Source: Cervus elaphus
Taxonomy: Eukaryota > Chordata > Mammalia > Artiodactyla > Cervidae
Direction of reading: 5' to 3'
Assembly (NCBI RefSeq): GCF_910594005.1
Contig: NC_057847.1
Coordinates: 52,342,001 to 52,406,000 of the forward strand
DNA: 64,000 nt
Of this stretch, positions 11,940 to 23,571 are shown piece by piece; positions within the stretch are counted from its first letter, which is position 1; each line of letters opens with the position of its first letter. The notes beneath the pieces are model-generated. The model had not been told where the DNA came from. It did not search any database and saw only the letters and a program-made list of their open reading frames with translations. Both the position numbers and the translations under genes were made by a program.

Positions 11940-13990
11940 TTTGGTAGGAGAGTTTGACTAATATGTAACTGCTATATAGTCAGTTCTTAAGCTAACACTT
12001 TGTAGGAGCTAGTTTCCATGAAAGCATTTGAACCTAGTAATTTTACTGAAATATTCTTAAAACACTGAGGACTTCCATTTCAGTGAAGAGACAGTAACTG
12101 TCATCTGAGAATCTTGGAAACTATTTTGAATTTCTGTACTGTTTTTCATTATGAAGAAGTAGTGGTCTGCAAATTGAATAATAATTATAGACTAATTGAA
12201 GTAGTTAGGAAGATTGGCAAGGAAACGTTTACAAAAATAATCTAAATAGAAAAAAACTATGCAAGAATGATGCAAAATATTGAGAAACAGGAGACAGAGA
12301 AATTGGAACTCATTTGTGTGCATGCTACACCATTAACTAAGGGTATCACTGGGAAAATAACTTTAATGACCACTATCTGTACTTGGGTGTTTTTTGTTTT
12401 ATTTTTATTATTCTTGGTGTTCTCTTTGTGTTGTGCTATTTCTAGGTTGTAGGATTTTTAAAACGTGTATTTTCAAGCAGCATAGGATTAATAAAGCAAA
12501 CATATGTATCCCCAAGTGAAGAAGTTCTCAAAGCATCTGTTGTTATTTTTCTTGGTTTAATTTTTGCTTTTCTTGTAGAAAATTACATTTTAGATTTCTC
12601 TCTTCAAATCAAAGTTACAGTAAAGAAGTACTAAAACTCAAATCAAATAATAATGAGTTGACTTTTCACATAGAATAATTAGTAATAAGATAAATCTAGA
12701 AAGTGATAGTGATGGAAATTTATGCCTAGAGTATTTAATGCACCTTGTGAAACAGCTACATAATGACAGTATTGGGAAATGTTTAAATCATGCTTCTGTG
12801 TGGAAACAGAAGACATATATTGAAAAGGAATACCTTTTCACCCTTTACACAAGTAAGTAGTTATACCCATAATAGGAAAAAATGCCATAATTCACCAAGG
12901 AATTTTAGTCATATGTTTAAAAATAATATGCTGTAATTGTCAAAGATATCTAAAATTAACTTGTTATTAAGAACCAGAGAATCAATTAAATATCCTTTGC
13001 CAGTTTTATAATATTAACAATAACAGAAGAATATCTTCTTAGCTAAGGGTAATGATCCAGATGATATCATTTTGGAAACCAAGGGGAAATGAAGAAGCTT
13101 AGTGAGTTTATATGACCATAAATTTTTTAGAGCAATTAACAGTCCATAAAGGGAGATCCAAAACTCAGTTTCATTCCTGAAAAGAGGTTAAACTGATTAG
13201 ATAAGAAGGTTAAAACTTAGAGAAACATTGCCTATGATTAATGTGAGATATTTTAGAAAGGGCATTATGAAGCATTCATAACAATAAACTACATAAAAAC
13301 CAAAGTATATTCACTAAGGAATTCTCCAAAAATGATGAAAATTAAATAGTCGTTAAACAGAAAAAGGAAAGCGTGTTTTGTGTAAATAAAGTTGACTTTT
13401 AAAGGAGTGAAGGAATTCAGAAACATGGAGAAAAGACCTAGTTATATACATACATATCTATAGTAATATTAAGCCATTAGTATGCATCAATAAAATTATA
13501 TCATTTTAGGTTTCTTAATAGAGAAATGAAGGAGTGAATTTTGAACAAATAATATTATTTTAAATATATTGATATCTCTATTAACTATCATTTTTAATAA
13601 ATTGGTTTTTGTAATAACTAATAAGGATTTTTAGTAACATAGTTCAGTGTGAAATAGAGAAAAAAGAAAGCTAAATTATAGTTCTTTACATTAAGCATTT
13701 TGGGATTTCTTATAGAATCTAACAGTAAGCCACTCTGTACTTCTTTATTCATTAATGACCCTTACAAAGTACACATGTTTACCATCATAAATGGGATCAA
13801 AATAGAAGGATGGGAATGACATTGCTAAGTATAGCCAGAAATTTAAATAAAGAGGTGGTAACAATGCTGAGCTATTTCACTGACCAGTCTGTAGAAAAAC
13901 ATATCCACAAGCACTGGAAGTCAACGTAAGGGAGGTTAAGAGTCTGTTAGCAAAAGAAGTGTTTCATAAAGGCTATCAGGGAAATGGATC
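11940..13990. other. AT-rich sequence with no recognised feature
   Basis: Two kilobases without a gene or an assignable repeat on either strand. The 61-codon frame near 12267 has no recognisable domain. Confidence 0.5.
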
Positions 13991-14000
13991 CATCATTTCT

Positions 14001-14190
14001 ATTTCCCCATCTATTTCCCATGAAGTGATAGGACCAGATGCCATGATCTTAGTTTTCTGAACGTTGAGCTTTAAGCCAGCTTTTTCACTCTCCTCTTTTA
14101 CTTTCATCAAGAGTCTCTTTAGTTCTTCTTTGCTTTCTGCCATAAGGGTGGTGTCATCTGCATATCTGAGGTTATTGATATTTCTCCCAC
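14001..14190 (-). mobile_element. Internal BovB fragment lacking both ends
   Basis: The + strand reads as the reverse complement of a central BovB coding segment, between the TTCCCATGAAGTGATAGG and GGTGTCATCTGCATATCTG blocks. Neither the element's 3' terminus nor its 5' region is present. A 7-bp direct repeat, CATTTCT, lies immediately outside at 13994-14000 and 14191-14197. Confidence 0.85.
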
Positions 14191-14289
14191 CATTTCTGAG
14201 AAGTCAGTGATAAAAAAAAAAGTCCACTTAGTGTTCTATAGAAAGCTCTAATTCTAATAATGCAAGTTTCTCTTTCACTTTTTATAAGG

Positions 14290-14958
14290 CACATCTTTTT
14301 TTTTTCAATTATAAAAACCACACAGACTAAAATTTACCAACTAATAATTTTTAAATGTACAGTTCAGTACCATTAAATAGATGCACACTGTTGTTTAACA
14401 GATCTCCAGAACTTTTCTCCTTTTGCGAAACTGAAATTCTATATCCGTAAAACAACTTCCCACTTCCCCCCCTCCTCTATCCCCATCTTCTTGCATTTTC
14501 TATGAATTTGACCACTCTAAATACCTCATGTAAGTAAAATCATATAGGATTGATCTTTTTGTGACTGGTTCATTTCAGTCAACATAATGTCTCAAGAGTC
14601 TTACACATTATAGTATGTAACAAAATGTCCTTCATTTGAATAATATTCCATTGTATGTATACACCACATTTCCTTTATGCATCTGTCTGTCAATGGACAT
14701 TGGGTTCTCTTGGCTATTGTGAATGATGGTGCTATGAACATGAGTGTGCAAATATTTCTCTAAGACTCTTCAATTATTTGAGACCTTGTCCTCCCTATTT
14801 ACATCCTGATATATATTGAGGAGGAGTACTGCTGGGCCATACAGGAGTTTTAATTTTGAGGGGGAACTGCCATACAGCTTTCCATAGCAATTGTACTATT
14901 CCACAATTTCATCAATTGTGTGGTCACATTCCAATTTTTCCACATCTTCATAAGACAC
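14290..14958 (-). mobile_element. Old mammalian L1 3' end
   Basis: It starts with a T-run near 14290 (a poly(A) tail in antisense). It then follows the reverse complement of an L1M-type 3' UTR and ORF2 end: AATATTCCATTGTATGTATA, then GGCTATTGTGAATGATGGTGC, then CTGCTGGGCCATAC. It is strongly diverged, which fits an insertion older than the ruminant SINEs. Confidence 0.8.
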
Positions 14959-15354
14959 ATAAGTTTTGATATTAAATATTACATAATAAACACTCAAGTC
15001 ATAGTAAGAGATCTCAGCAACCATACTCTTTCCCTACACTAGGGTTAAGCAGGTATTCAGATGTGTTGAGTTCTCTTTTCAGACTGTTCTGTTTCTTATG
15101 CAAATGTTTGTGGAATTGCAGGTGAGAATGTGATCCTACTGAAATATAGATGACAATGTTTTGAAAGTTGTGGATATGAATGGAGAGATGTTCAGGAGTG
15201 AGAAACAGGGTCAGAAGAGGGATACCAGAATGGTTGGGAACAGGATTCAGCATGACAGTGCTAGGAGCATTATTGTCAACAAATTTAACTGTCTAGGCTT
15301 GAAATGGGAGTTGAAAAAGACTGAGAAATATGCTTACTTGGAACTGTGATGTGT

Positions 15355-15805
15355 TGTACAAAGGCTTTAGAGCCAAAAGACCTGGGCTTTGCCACCTGAT
15401 CTGTGTTATATAATATTTGGCAAGAAAATCAATCCACCCAAATCACCATGTTCTCATATAGAAGTAGGAATCAAAATAAAATGTTGGCAGATTTGTCTTA
15501 AAAATTAAATAAGAAAATGAATTTGAACTTTTGTAACGCTATGTCAGCGGCTTCCCAGGTGGTTCGGTGGGTAAAGAATCTTGCTGCAAAGTAGGAGATG
15601 CAGGAGACTTGGGTTCAATCTCTGGGTCAGGAAGATCCCCTGGAGGAAGGCATGGCAACCCATTCCAGTATCCTTGCCTGGAGAATCCCATGGACCATGG
15701 CAGGCTACAGTCCATAGGGCTGCATAGAGTCAGACCTGACCAAAGTGGCTTGGCATGCATACAGCACTATCTCAGACACTTAGTAGGTGCTTCATGACTT
15801 TTATT
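15355..15805 (+). mobile_element. MIR-type SINE split by a Bov-tA
   Basis: The left part (about 15359-15547) shows the MIR pattern of a GGCTTTAGAGCCAAAAGACCTGGG-like start and a long AAAT-rich body. The last part resumes after the Bov-tA as ACACTTAGTAGGTGCTTCATG, like the MIR tail. MIR is shared by all mammals. The call rests on diverged similarity only. Confidence 0.55.
15548..15766 (+). mobile_element. Bov-tA SINE
   Basis: A full-length copy from GCTTCCCAGGTGGTTCGG to GGCTTGGCATGCATACAGCA. The flanking 9-mers CTATGTCAG (15539-15547) and CTATCTCAG (15767-15775) differ at one base and mark its target duplication inside a MIR. Confidence 0.9.
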
Positions 15806-16056
15806 GGTTTTCCCTATTTATGCTCTTGTTTTTGCCTACTTCTCTATATCAACATCAAAAAACAAAAGACAAAAAACACCTAATCTGCAGTTTCTGGCAT
15901 TAAGACCTCAATTAAAAATATTCCTTCTGTATAACATAATATAGTACACTAGAAACAAGTTGTGATTTTTCTATGATTTTTTAACATATAGTATTGTAGC
16001 ATAGAAATTTGTATTGACAGATAAGACCCCAGATAATGTACTAACACCTCAGAATA

Positions 16057-16274
16057 TGGGCTTCCCAGGTGGCTCAGTGGTAAAGAATCTACCTGCCAAT
16101 GCAGAGATGTAGGAGCCGCAGCTTCAGTCCCTGAGTTGGGAAGATCCCCTGGAGTAGGAAATGGCAACCCACTCCAGTATTCTTGCTTGGAAAATTCCAT
16201 GGACAGACAATCCTGGTGGGTTGCAGTCCATGGGGTCTCAAAGAGTTGTCTACGACTAAGTGGCTGAGCACTAT
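16057..16274 (+). mobile_element. Bov-tA SINE
   Basis: A full-length copy from GGGCTTCCCAGGTGGCTCAG to a GGCTGAGCACTAT tail. A perfect 9-bp target duplication, CTCAGAATA, lies at 16048-16056 and 16275-16283. Confidence 0.92.
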
Positions 16275-19004
16275 CTCAGAATACAAGATGAATATTTTTG
16301 TAAATAACTTAGTTGCATTAAAAAAAAAAAGCTCTGAAAATATTTTTCTATAAAACACATATCTAAGCTACCAAATCTATAAAACCTTAAAAGGTTAAAA
16401 ATCAGATAACAATAATAGTCAAGTTTTAAGGTCATATTTTTGGGAAGATATTTTTGTTACCCTTTACTAAATTTTGAATAGTTTTCTTTCACCTGGAATA
16501 AATTATTGTACTAAAATTTTAAGATATAAATTCTTGCAAACAGAATTTGTACTGCTTTCTGAGATTTTCCTAATGGATTCATTACTTTTCATCCCAATTT
16601 TCCACAGCTTATATTTTGTTAAAGTTGTGTTGAGCAACTGTTTTCTTGAGAAAAATATTGGTAAAATATCTTATTCTGTTTCTCTTCATGCTGGTCACAA
16701 GGATGCTTATAGTCAGAACCATAGCCTTCAGGCTGTGGTCTTTTTTTTCCATTTTTCCATTTTTTCCAATTGATGATCAGTATATGACATTATTAAAGAA
16801 TGGGGTAGCAGTACAAATAAACACTATTGAATCAGTATAAATGTTTGAAATTTTATACTAAAATATAAGATAGAAACATCAAATTGTGGTTGATTATTTC
16901 TTCTTTAAAACCTCAGTACACTTTGAGCCAGAATGACTTCTTTCTTTATGAGTTATTCATTTACTCTTATAATCACTGAATTTTCTTTTTCTGTTTAAAA
17001 ATAAACTACTTATTCAGAGAAGGGCTTCATTCATATGTGTGATCAAATCTATGTAACATGAACCTTTAATATGTTGTCTGTGACATGAAGATAACATCTA
17101 CTCAAAATTCCCTTAAAATAATCAAACAATTCAGTTAAATGATGCTACATGTCTCACTTAATCCTTATCACTGTTTTCCTTCAGGCTATGAATCTTTGGT
17201 AAATTTCAACCTCTTGTTATTAACTTAATAAAGACAGATGATGATGGAAATGAATACAAAGAAAAACTAGTAATAACACATTTAAAGAATAAATGTTAAT
17301 GAATTTTCCCTGTGCATTTTATAGCAGACTATATTGTTCCCTTTCTCGCAAACATTTTATTTTAATAACAGTGCTCACATACTCTTTAAAGTTCTTGCAT
17401 GAAAATAAACACCCACAATCAGCAAATAAATACAAGTTACTCTAAAAATGTTCACAAAAAGATAATAACTCAGGTTGTTTTTTAAAACCATGCAGCAACT
17501 TAGTGTGTATATTTAGAAATTTAGCAATTAACATCAGTTCTATTCATTACATTTCAAAAGTAGGAGAAATAACAAGTCAAGTTGCCGTTTAGTTTTTCAT
17601 ATTCATAGAGAGGAAAATAATGTTATTCACTTGATAGATGTTGACCATTGTTGTAAACCCATCTGTACCTATGAACACATGTAGAACTGTCTACTGAGAC
17701 TAAAAAACAGTTATCTCACACTTCTTTTCATTAAAACAGAAAATTCAGTGAAGAAATGGATACTTTTCAAGAATAAAAAGGTAGCAATCTCTTTTGCTAT
17801 ATGGTTATACTGCAACATCATAAAAGTGTAAGCTAGCTATTACAGAATTCAAAAGGAATATCCGTGTTCAAAGAAAGGGGTGAACAGATGGTTTTCTTTC
17901 ATAAACTTTTTTTTATTAATAAGTTTCATCAAAATACAGAACAAGCATAAAGCTAGCGTTTGTTATCCGTGTGTAAATACCTATCAAATTTAAGACATTT
18001 GGCAAAAAAATTATTGAAAAAACCAAATGTAAACTATTTTGACAGGCCTATTTATGAATAGACATATTCTGGCATTTTACATGGAACCGTCAAATACTTC
18101 CTTTCCCACCTCATTTATCACATGGTCTAGGCTGCTGAGACTGGCTGCCATCTTGTGATGGGAAGAGTTGCACAAAGTGTTTACATTGTCAGTGGCCACA
18201 CTCACAAGAGGAATTGTCAGTGTCATACTGAGAAGGGGAATTGCAAAAGAGATTTAGAATATGCCTGAGGCTTGATACCTGCCAAGGAAGTGGAGGATAA
18301 CCCTCTGCAATAAACTGATAGCTAGATCGTTTAGGTATTAAAAGTTTTGGTCAATAAAATCAGTGCTGGTGTTTTACCCAATACTAGTGAAGATGTCCAC
18401 TCTCAACATACAGTTTAACAGTTTCCATTCAAAACTCATTTTCAACTTGAGATTTTGTGACAAAAGCAAACTAGATGGACAGTGTTGATATCTATCTACT
18501 CAGTGTGGGTTTTCAAACCCACCATTCTAAATCTGTCAGTTGCCTGCTTCTCTGTTCCTACACTAGATATTTGTAGGTATGAGAAATAGAACGATTCCTG
18601 GCATACTTTAAGAGGCAGTTGTCCCATGATGATGAAGAAGTGTTTATGTGTGTTTGACTGGATACATTCTTCACTTTGTTACCATATGTGCAACATGGTC
18701 AGATGGTTAATGAGTTTTCAGGGCTGAAATGCATCTGGTCCAACTTTAAACTTATGGTTTATAATACTTCACTGGAAAGCATGTAATTAATCTTTCGGTG
18801 GATAATCTACCATAACTCCTAAACTAATTAAGAATAGATATTCTTTTTAACAGGATTTGAAAATTAAGTTTTATATAGGTTAAAGGAGGAAAAAAGCTTG
18901 TACTATAATAAAAATAACACCTCAGATAAAACTGATTCCCTTCCTCCTTCCTCTTCCACCAAATCCTGTTGATAGAATTATGCCTCTTCATTGAATGTGT
19001 GCTA

Positions 19005-19105
19005 ATAGTCTTTCCCTTGAGGAAAAGGACAGTCTCTTATTCATCTATAATTCTGAGCATCTGGCATAGAGTAAAAGCATAAAAGGTGTTTATTGATCAA
19101 AATAT
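19005..19105 (+). mobile_element. Possible L2 3' end relic
   Basis: A CTTATTCATCTATAATTCTGAGCATCTGGCATAGAG...GGTGTTTATTGATC pattern parallels the common L2 3' terminus. The similarity is low and the boundaries are approximate. Confidence 0.45.
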
Positions 19106-19160
19106 TATGGGGGTTATTTCAGAGATATTCCACCTTGTAATACATGGATTTAAAAAACTG

Positions 19161-19205
19161 TGTAGGCAAACACATACAGTTATATGTTGTATGTGTTTGC
19201 CTACA
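19161..19205. repeat. Perfect 18-bp inverted repeat (hairpin)
   Basis: The arm TGTAGGCAAACACATACA at 19161-19178 is exactly reverse-complemented at 19188-19205, with a 9-nt loop, GTTATATGT. The surrounding sequence shows no recognised transposon. It is shorter than a usual microRNA precursor stem. Confidence 0.9.
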
Positions 19206-20330
19206 TAGTACATATACAAATATATATATGATTGTATGTATACAAATTTCACAAATGAATAAACTGAGGGAGAGAAATTTTCAAAAATATATGTAAAGTC
19301 AGACTGGTGGTATTATTTCATTTGTGATTCAAATGAAGAGAATCTGATGCTGAAGCTTATGTTCTTAACACTATGATATATGAGCCACTAAATAGTTCCT
19401 CATGTGGATCTAACACAATTTCTTTGATCATTCTATTCTCCCCAACCACGTTGGCTTTTCTAATTTATTATAATTATAAATAATTATAAGATATAAAGTA
19501 GAATTCATCTGTTAATAAAAAACCCACAAGTGATGTTCAAGAATCATATGATATTACACCATTTTTAAATGAAAATTTTCTTTATAGAGCATTGTAATTT
19601 ACAATACCAACTGCATTTTAAATATTGCAGATTTTTTCACACCTTTGCCACCATTAAGAATCTAAAAAATTTTTCCCTACAGAATTTTGTTAGTGTTAAA
19701 AACAATGTTATTGTTATAATTCATGTATTTGATTTTAGCTTAAAAATTTCCTACATGTTTATTTACAGGTTTTATTTTTGCTCAAATTTTAAATTCATGC
19801 TAATCAAAGATGTGTCTGTTCATTAATTTCAGTGTATTTATTTCACATCATTCTGTATGACCTAAATGATGATCAGTGACACTGGATCTTCATTATATGG
19901 GCTGTGAATGTGCCCTAGTCTTTTGTTTATTTTATTTTTAATGTACAATTTTTCCAATCATGTTTAACTTTCAAATAAACTTAATTTTTCCTTAAATAAT
20001 TCTATTTTGTTTGGCTCAAGATGTTTTTGACTTGAAAAATTTGATAAGAATTTATTATTTTTTTCTATTTGAATTATTTTATATTTCTTTAATCCAGCAG
20101 AAACACATTTTGGTTTGTTGGATGAAATGATCTTTCTTTATTTGAATATAGATTTTGAAATTATTTAACTTCTCCTGATTACAGGAATGTTGCCTACCAT
20201 GATACCTTGCAGTGTCTGTAGCATGAAACATGCTCAACAGATATTTGTGAAATTAAATTTGATTAGAAGTCTGGCATATTGAAAGCACTCAGTAAAAATA
20301 TATGCATCAATTAATTCTTTAATTCATTTA

Positions 20331-20538
20331 TGTGTGCTCCGTCTCAGTCACGTCTGACTCTTTGTGACCCCATGGACTGCAGCCTGCCAGGCTCTTCTGT
20401 CCATGGGGATTTTCCAGGCAAGAATACTGGAGTGGGTTGCCACGCCATCCTCCAGGGGATCTTTCCAACCCAGGGATGGAACCCAGGTCTCCCACATTGC
20501 AGGCAGACTCTTTACCATCTGAGCCACCAGGGAAGCCC
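20331..20538 (-). mobile_element. Bov-tA SINE, unit 1 of a five-unit cluster
   Basis: This is the reverse complement of a near-complete Bov-tA. The tail is at the left, near GTCACGTCTGACTC, and the tRNA head ends at GAGCCACCAGGGAAGCCC. Confidence 0.88.
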
Positions 20539-20659
20539 AAGAATGCTAGAATGGGTAGCCTATCCCTTCTCCAGGGGATCTTCCAGACACAGGAATCCAA
20601 CTGGGATCTCCTGCATTGCAGGTGGAGTCTTTACCAGCTGAGTTACCAGGAAAGTCCAT
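20539..20659 (-). mobile_element. Bov-tA SINE head, unit 2 of the cluster
   Basis: Only the tRNA head and the first part of the body are present (AAGAATGCTAGAATGGG to ACCAGGAAAGTCC). The missing half does not reappear on the other side of unit 1. The pair is therefore a head-to-tail partial dimer and not one SINE inserted into another. Confidence 0.85.
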
Positions 20660-20695
20660 ATAATATGTTTTATATATATACACAGAAACACACAC

Positions 20696-20698
<3 letters not shown>

Positions 20699-20731
<33 letters not shown>
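20699..20731. repeat. TG microsatellite
   Basis: About 16 TG units, preceded by a short CA-rich segment (AAACACACACC) that can pair with it. Confidence 0.95.
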
Positions 20732-20734
<3 letters not shown>

Positions 20735-20742
20735 CACTAAGT

Positions 20743-20969
20743 CACTTGTCATGTCCTCTTCCTGGGAATCTTCCCTAACCACTCTTTGCGACCCCATAGA
20801 CTGTAGCCAGGCTCCTCTGTCCATGGGATTCTTCAGGCAAGGATACTAGAGTGGCTCACCATTGCCTCCTCCAGGGGATCTTCTCAACCCACAGATAAAA
20901 CCCATGTCTTTTTATGTCCGCTGCATTGGCAAGCAGGTTATTTATCACTAGCACCACCTGGGAAGCTCA
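20743..20969 (-). mobile_element. Bov-tA SINE, unit 3 of the cluster
   Basis: A diverged copy in the same orientation. Its body carries a small insertion near 20750-20780, between the tail and the ACTCTTTGCGACCCCATAG block. Its tRNA head (ACCACCTGGGAAGCTCAG) runs straight into the tail of unit 4. Confidence 0.82.
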
Positions 20970-21171
20970 GTCACATCCAACTCTTTGGCAACCCCAGGGA
21001 CTATAGCCCACCAGGCTTCTCTGTCCATGGGGTTTCCCAGGCAAGAATACTGGAGTGGGTTGACATTTTCTCCCCCAGGGGATCTTCCTGACCCAGGGTT
21101 CAAATCCATATCTTCTGCATCTTCCTGCATTGGCAGGTGGATTCTTTACTACCAAGCCTCCTGGGAAGCCA
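20970..21171 (-). mobile_element. Bov-tA SINE, unit 4 of the cluster
   Basis: A near-complete copy ending in CCTCCTGGGAAGCC, followed by a short AT run. Units 3 and 4 are head-to-tail with no spacer. Confidence 0.85.
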
Positions 21172-21184
21172 TATATATATATTT

Positions 21185-22690
21185 CTATTAAACTGTCCCC
21201 CAATCTCTTCCAGAAAACAGAAACCCAGGGAACTCGTCCTAATTCACTTTATGAGGATGAAAGTGAAAGTCGCTCAGTCATGTCAAACTCTTTGCAACCC
21301 CGTGGACTATAAAGTCCATGGAATTCTCCAGAATACTGGAGTGGGTAGCCTTCCCTTCTCCAGGGGATCTTCCCAACTCAGGGATCGAACCCAGGTCTCC
21401 TGCATTGCAGGAAGATTCTTTACCAGCTGAGCCACAACGGAAGCCCCTTTATGAAGATAGTATAAGCCTAATGTAAAAATCAGAAAAAGACATTACAGAA
21501 AACTACAGACCAATATCTCTCACCTGCACTGATGCAATAATCCTCAATCAAGTATTAGCAAATTAAATACAGCCATGTATAAAAGCATTTACACAGCAAC
21601 CAAGTGAAATTTTTTCAACATAGTCAATGAGACTTCCATAATTGGAAATTAATCAATATAGCAATTGGTTAAAGAGAAAAAGCTTATTACCATATAAATT
21701 GATACAGAACAAGCATTTCATGAAATCCAATACCTATTCATTGTAAAAACTCTCAAAAAACTCTCAAAAAACTTGTTCAACTTGATTAAAAAAAAAATGT
21801 TAACACTAATTTTTCCCAAATTGATTTGTAGATTCAACTTAATTCCATTGAAAATCTCAGCAAACTTTTTTTTCAGTAGAAATTTACAAGCCTAAATTAA
21901 TGAAATTAATCTAAAATAGTCAAAGCTATTTTACAAAATAAGAGTACAATGAGAACACTTATTTACCTATTATCAAGATGTGCAGTCAAACTACTGTAAC
22001 TTATAAACTGTTGCCATTGACATAATTTAGGCCTGTATATCAGCGAGGCAGAATAGAGAGTCTAGAAGTAGATAAAGAGATTTAAATATATATCATCAAT
22101 TGTGATCATATTGTGACAAGGAGGCCAAGTTAATTCAGTTTGAAAAGGCAATCTTTACAGAAATAGTGCTGGAGCTACTGATATTCAGAGAGAGAGAAAT
22201 AAACTACAACATTTACCTCACACCATACATGAAAATAAATAAAAATGGATTATAGAGGCAGGAGAATTTAGAACATTTGTTTACAAAACTAGAGTTTGAA
22301 TATTTATAGCATCATTACTTATAAGAGCCTCAAGAGAAAACTATACAAATGCCTATAAAGTAGAAAATGGATAAACAAAATGTGACATATCAATACAATG
22401 GAGTAATATCAGTGAAAAGCTGAGTTACTGAAACATCTCATGACATGGATGAACCTCAGAAATGTTGTCAAAGAGGCCAGACATCAAAGACCACATATTA
22501 AATGACATAATTTGTATAACATTTCTAGAAAAAAAGAACTTGGTACAGACAAAACTTGGAGTTGTGGCTTGGAGGGAGAAAATTTTGCTCTGGTGGAAAT
22601 GTCTAAAGAGCTAATTCTGATCACAATTTCATAACCTCAGGAATCTACTAAAATTCATTGAAATATATATATCTAGAGTGGTCAGTTTAC
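21185..22690 (+). mobile_element. Old L1 ORF2 and 3' end, split by a SINE
   Basis: Diverged L1 coding sequence is recognisable: the CAGAAACCCAGGGAACTCG block before the SINE, ACTACAGACCAATATCTCTC after it, then the ORF2 C-terminal region (GAGGCCAAGTTAATTCAG), then 3' UTR-like sequence. No frame stays open. Internal deletions are likely between blocks. Confidence 0.75.
21259..21446 (-). mobile_element. Bov-tA SINE, unit 5, inserted in the old L1
   Basis: This is the reverse complement of a Bov-tA. It is flanked by CTTTATGAGGAT (21247-21258) and CTTTATGAAGAT (21447-21458), a 12-bp target duplication with one mismatch made from L1 sequence. Confidence 0.88.
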
Positions 22691-22717
22691 ATGGTATTTA
22701 AATCATACCACCATAAA

Positions 22718-23085
22718 ATTGTGCAAAAGTCAAAATGACCATAAGACTCAGCAGTTGTGCTCCTTGGTATTTACCTAAATGAGTTGAAAATGTATGTTCA
22801 GACCAAAAAAATCTACACATGAATGTTTATGTTAGATTTATTCCTAATTGCCAAAATCTAAGCAACTAAGATTGGAAGCAGCTAAGATATCCTTCAGTAA
22901 CTGAATGGATAAATAAACTATGATACATCCAGCCAATGGAATTTAATTTAACACTAAAAAGAAATGAGCTATCAAACCATGAAAAGATAAGAGGCAAACT
23001 TAAATGAGTGTGGTAAGTAAAAGAAGCCAATCAGCAAAGGTTACATATTGTATAGTTCCAAATAAATGATGTTCTATATAAAGCT
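22718..23085 (+). mobile_element. Second old L1 3' fragment
   Basis: Sequence near ATGACCATAAGACTCAGCAG and AGCCAATGGAATTTAATTTAAC repeats the L1 ORF2-end/3' UTR order already seen just upstream. It is therefore a separate copy and not a continuation. Confidence 0.65.
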
Positions 23086-23135
23086 TAACTATGGATGAAG
23101 GAAAAGATCACTATTTGCTATAATCTACAATATTA

Positions 23136-23365
23136 CGTGAGCTTCCCAGGTGGTACTGGTGGTAAAGAAGCTGCCTGCCAAGGCAGGAGATATAAGAGAT
23201 GTGTTTTCGACCCCTGGATCTGGAAGATCCCCTGGAGGAGGGTATGGCAAACTACTCCAGTATTCTTGCCTGAGGAATCCCATGAACAGAGGTGCCTGGC
23301 GGGCTATGGTCCATAGGGTGGCACAGAGTCCAACATGAATGAAGCGACTTAGCATGCATGCATGC
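23136..23365 (+). mobile_element. Bov-tA SINE
   Basis: A full-length copy with a GCATGCATGCATG-rich tail. A perfect 9-bp target duplication, ACAATATTA, lies at 23127-23135 and 23366-23374. Confidence 0.92.
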
Positions 23366-23571
23366 ACAATATTATCTGGCACAATGGCAGAGAAAATTTG
23401 ATCTCTACATGTAACCCCTGAGGATACCAAATAATTTTTCATGCTTGGTGTTTGTTACTCATCAACCTGAAGAGGTCACATGGCTCCAAATTACTGTAAG
23501 GAGTAGAGAAATATGATTCTATTCTGTGCCAGCAATATTGGGAAGGCAATACTATTAACTAGTACAAGTGA

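Larger units (their letters stand above)
16284..20330. other. Mostly unique sequence
   Basis: Four kilobases with no gene. It holds an 18-bp perfect hairpin at 19161-19205 and a possible L2 3' end at about 19005-19105, both listed separately. A second L2-like tail (GCAGTGTCTGTAGCATGAA) near 20200-20260 is weaker. Open frames at 16474-16840 and 19569-19826 have no domain similarity. Confidence 0.5.

Noticed and set aside
20546..20824. Histidine/threonine-repeat open frame
   Set aside because: It is translation of a TG/CA microsatellite between two SINEs.
20331..21446. Regularly repeated units suggesting a CRISPR-like or satellite array
   Set aside because: The units are individually recognisable, diverged Bov-tA SINEs with unequal spacing.
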